In this document: positions 61,084-61,236 of the stretch, piece after piece
Layout of the letters: the number at the start of each line of letters is the position of its first letter
Numbering within the stretch: position 1 is the first letter of the stretch
From: Bacteroidales bacterium
Lineage (GTDB): Bacteria > Bacteroidota > Bacteroidia > Bacteroidales > JAIPAH01
Reading direction: 5' to 3'
Assembly (NCBI GenBank): GCA_021738485.1
Contig: JAIPBX010000006.1
Coordinates: 1-61,236, forward strand
Length of the DNA stretch: 61,236 bases
The notes under the pieces: generated by a model
Database searches by the model: none
Seen by the model: only the letters and a program-made list of their open reading frames with translations
What the model was told of the DNA's origin: nothing
Program-made: the position numbers and the translations under genes

Positions 61084-61236
61084 TTATCAAATTCTTCATT
61101 AAATTCTGTCAATCTTTTTTCCTCATCTTCACTCATTATGGGGCCATCGAGTAGTAATTCGGTTAATTCTTTCTTTTCCATGTTTAATGGCTCTGCCTTC
61201 AATTCTTTATCAATTTCTTTCTTGATTGATTCCTTT
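61059..61236 (-). CDS. Antitoxin of the VapBC pair, C-terminal part (runs off right edge)
   Basis: The minus-strand frame open to the window edge reads KKEIDKELKAEPLNMEKKEL, then TELLLDGPIMSEDEEKRLTE and a tail ending KIFS with stop at 61059-61061. It is acidic and helical, as antitoxin C-termini are, and overlaps the vapC start by 25 bases, the usual antitoxin-toxin coupling. No DNA-binding part is visible in this portion. Confidence 0.65.
   Translation of the reverse strand, partial: KESIKKEIDKELKAEPLNMEKKELTELLLDGPIMSEDEEKRLTEFNEEFDKWTKKIFS

Overview
The window is chromosomal DNA from a member of the Bacteroidota, most likely a Bacteroidales/Marinilabiliales-type anaerobe or facultative anaerobe. 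Supporting signs are type IX secretion (T9SS) C-terminal sorting domains on five large exported proteins, gldD and gldE, signal peptides that leave Gln at the mature N-terminus, promoter -7 boxes of the TAnnTTTG type, and few strong Shine-Dalgarno sites. The exact genus is not resolvable by eye.

Layout. (1) About 0-12.1 kb, all minus strand: a purine/urate catabolic operon in the order ygfM (FAD) - 2Fe-2S subunit - xdhD-like molybdenum subunit - hyuA - ssnA - ygfK - ygeY - [GxxExxY gene and hairpin repeats] - ygeW (cut by the left edge). (2) 12.4-18.5 kb, minus: a T9SS M14 carboxypeptidase, gldD/gldE, ssb and mutY. (3) 18.6-25.7 kb, plus: HU-like protein, a 29-residue COX24/mS38-type protein, RNase G, TrpS, two small membrane proteins, HflX and Lnt. 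(4) 25.8-40.6 kb, minus: four T9SS cargo genes (peptidylarginine deiminase, subtilase, gingipain-type C25 protease, Asp-box protein) with pyruvate kinase between them. (5) 40.7-46.6 kb: polA, divergent PIN-PhoH, a glutaminyl-cyclase-like lipoprotein and a nitroreductase. (6) 46.6-50.6 kb: a small accessory island with gene relics, an hsdS scar, a Fic protein, a large nested palindrome, and an AbiE-like two-gene cassette with a striking inverted-repeat operator. (7) 50.8-57.5 kb: RDD protein and a divergent operon SpoIIM - membrane protein - DUF4129 - DUF4350 - MoxR - DUF58. (8) 57.6-61.2 kb, minus: an NtrB/NtrC-like two-component system, a truncated AraC gene, and a broken vapC with its antitoxin running off the right edge.

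How the genes fit together. The xdh/hyu/ssn/ygf/yge set matches the cluster known for anaerobic purine and uric-acid breakdown: molybdenum hydroxylase, ring-opening hydrolases, YgfK reductase, YgeY hydrolase and YgeW carbamoyltransferase. The T9SS cargo cluster pairs a gingipain-type protease with a Porphyromonas-type peptidylarginine deiminase and a carboxypeptidase. A glutaminyl cyclase nearby could cap the N-terminal Gln of all these exported proteins.

Least expected points: a GxxExxY gene between palindromic repeats inside the purine operon, one repeat sitting between perfect 17-bp direct repeats; the AbiE-like cassette whose 18-bp operator arms each contain a promoter -7 box; two interleaved perfect inverted repeats before the two-component operon; and several half-erased defence or toxin genes. 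No rRNA, tRNA, CRISPR array or intact insertion sequence was seen.
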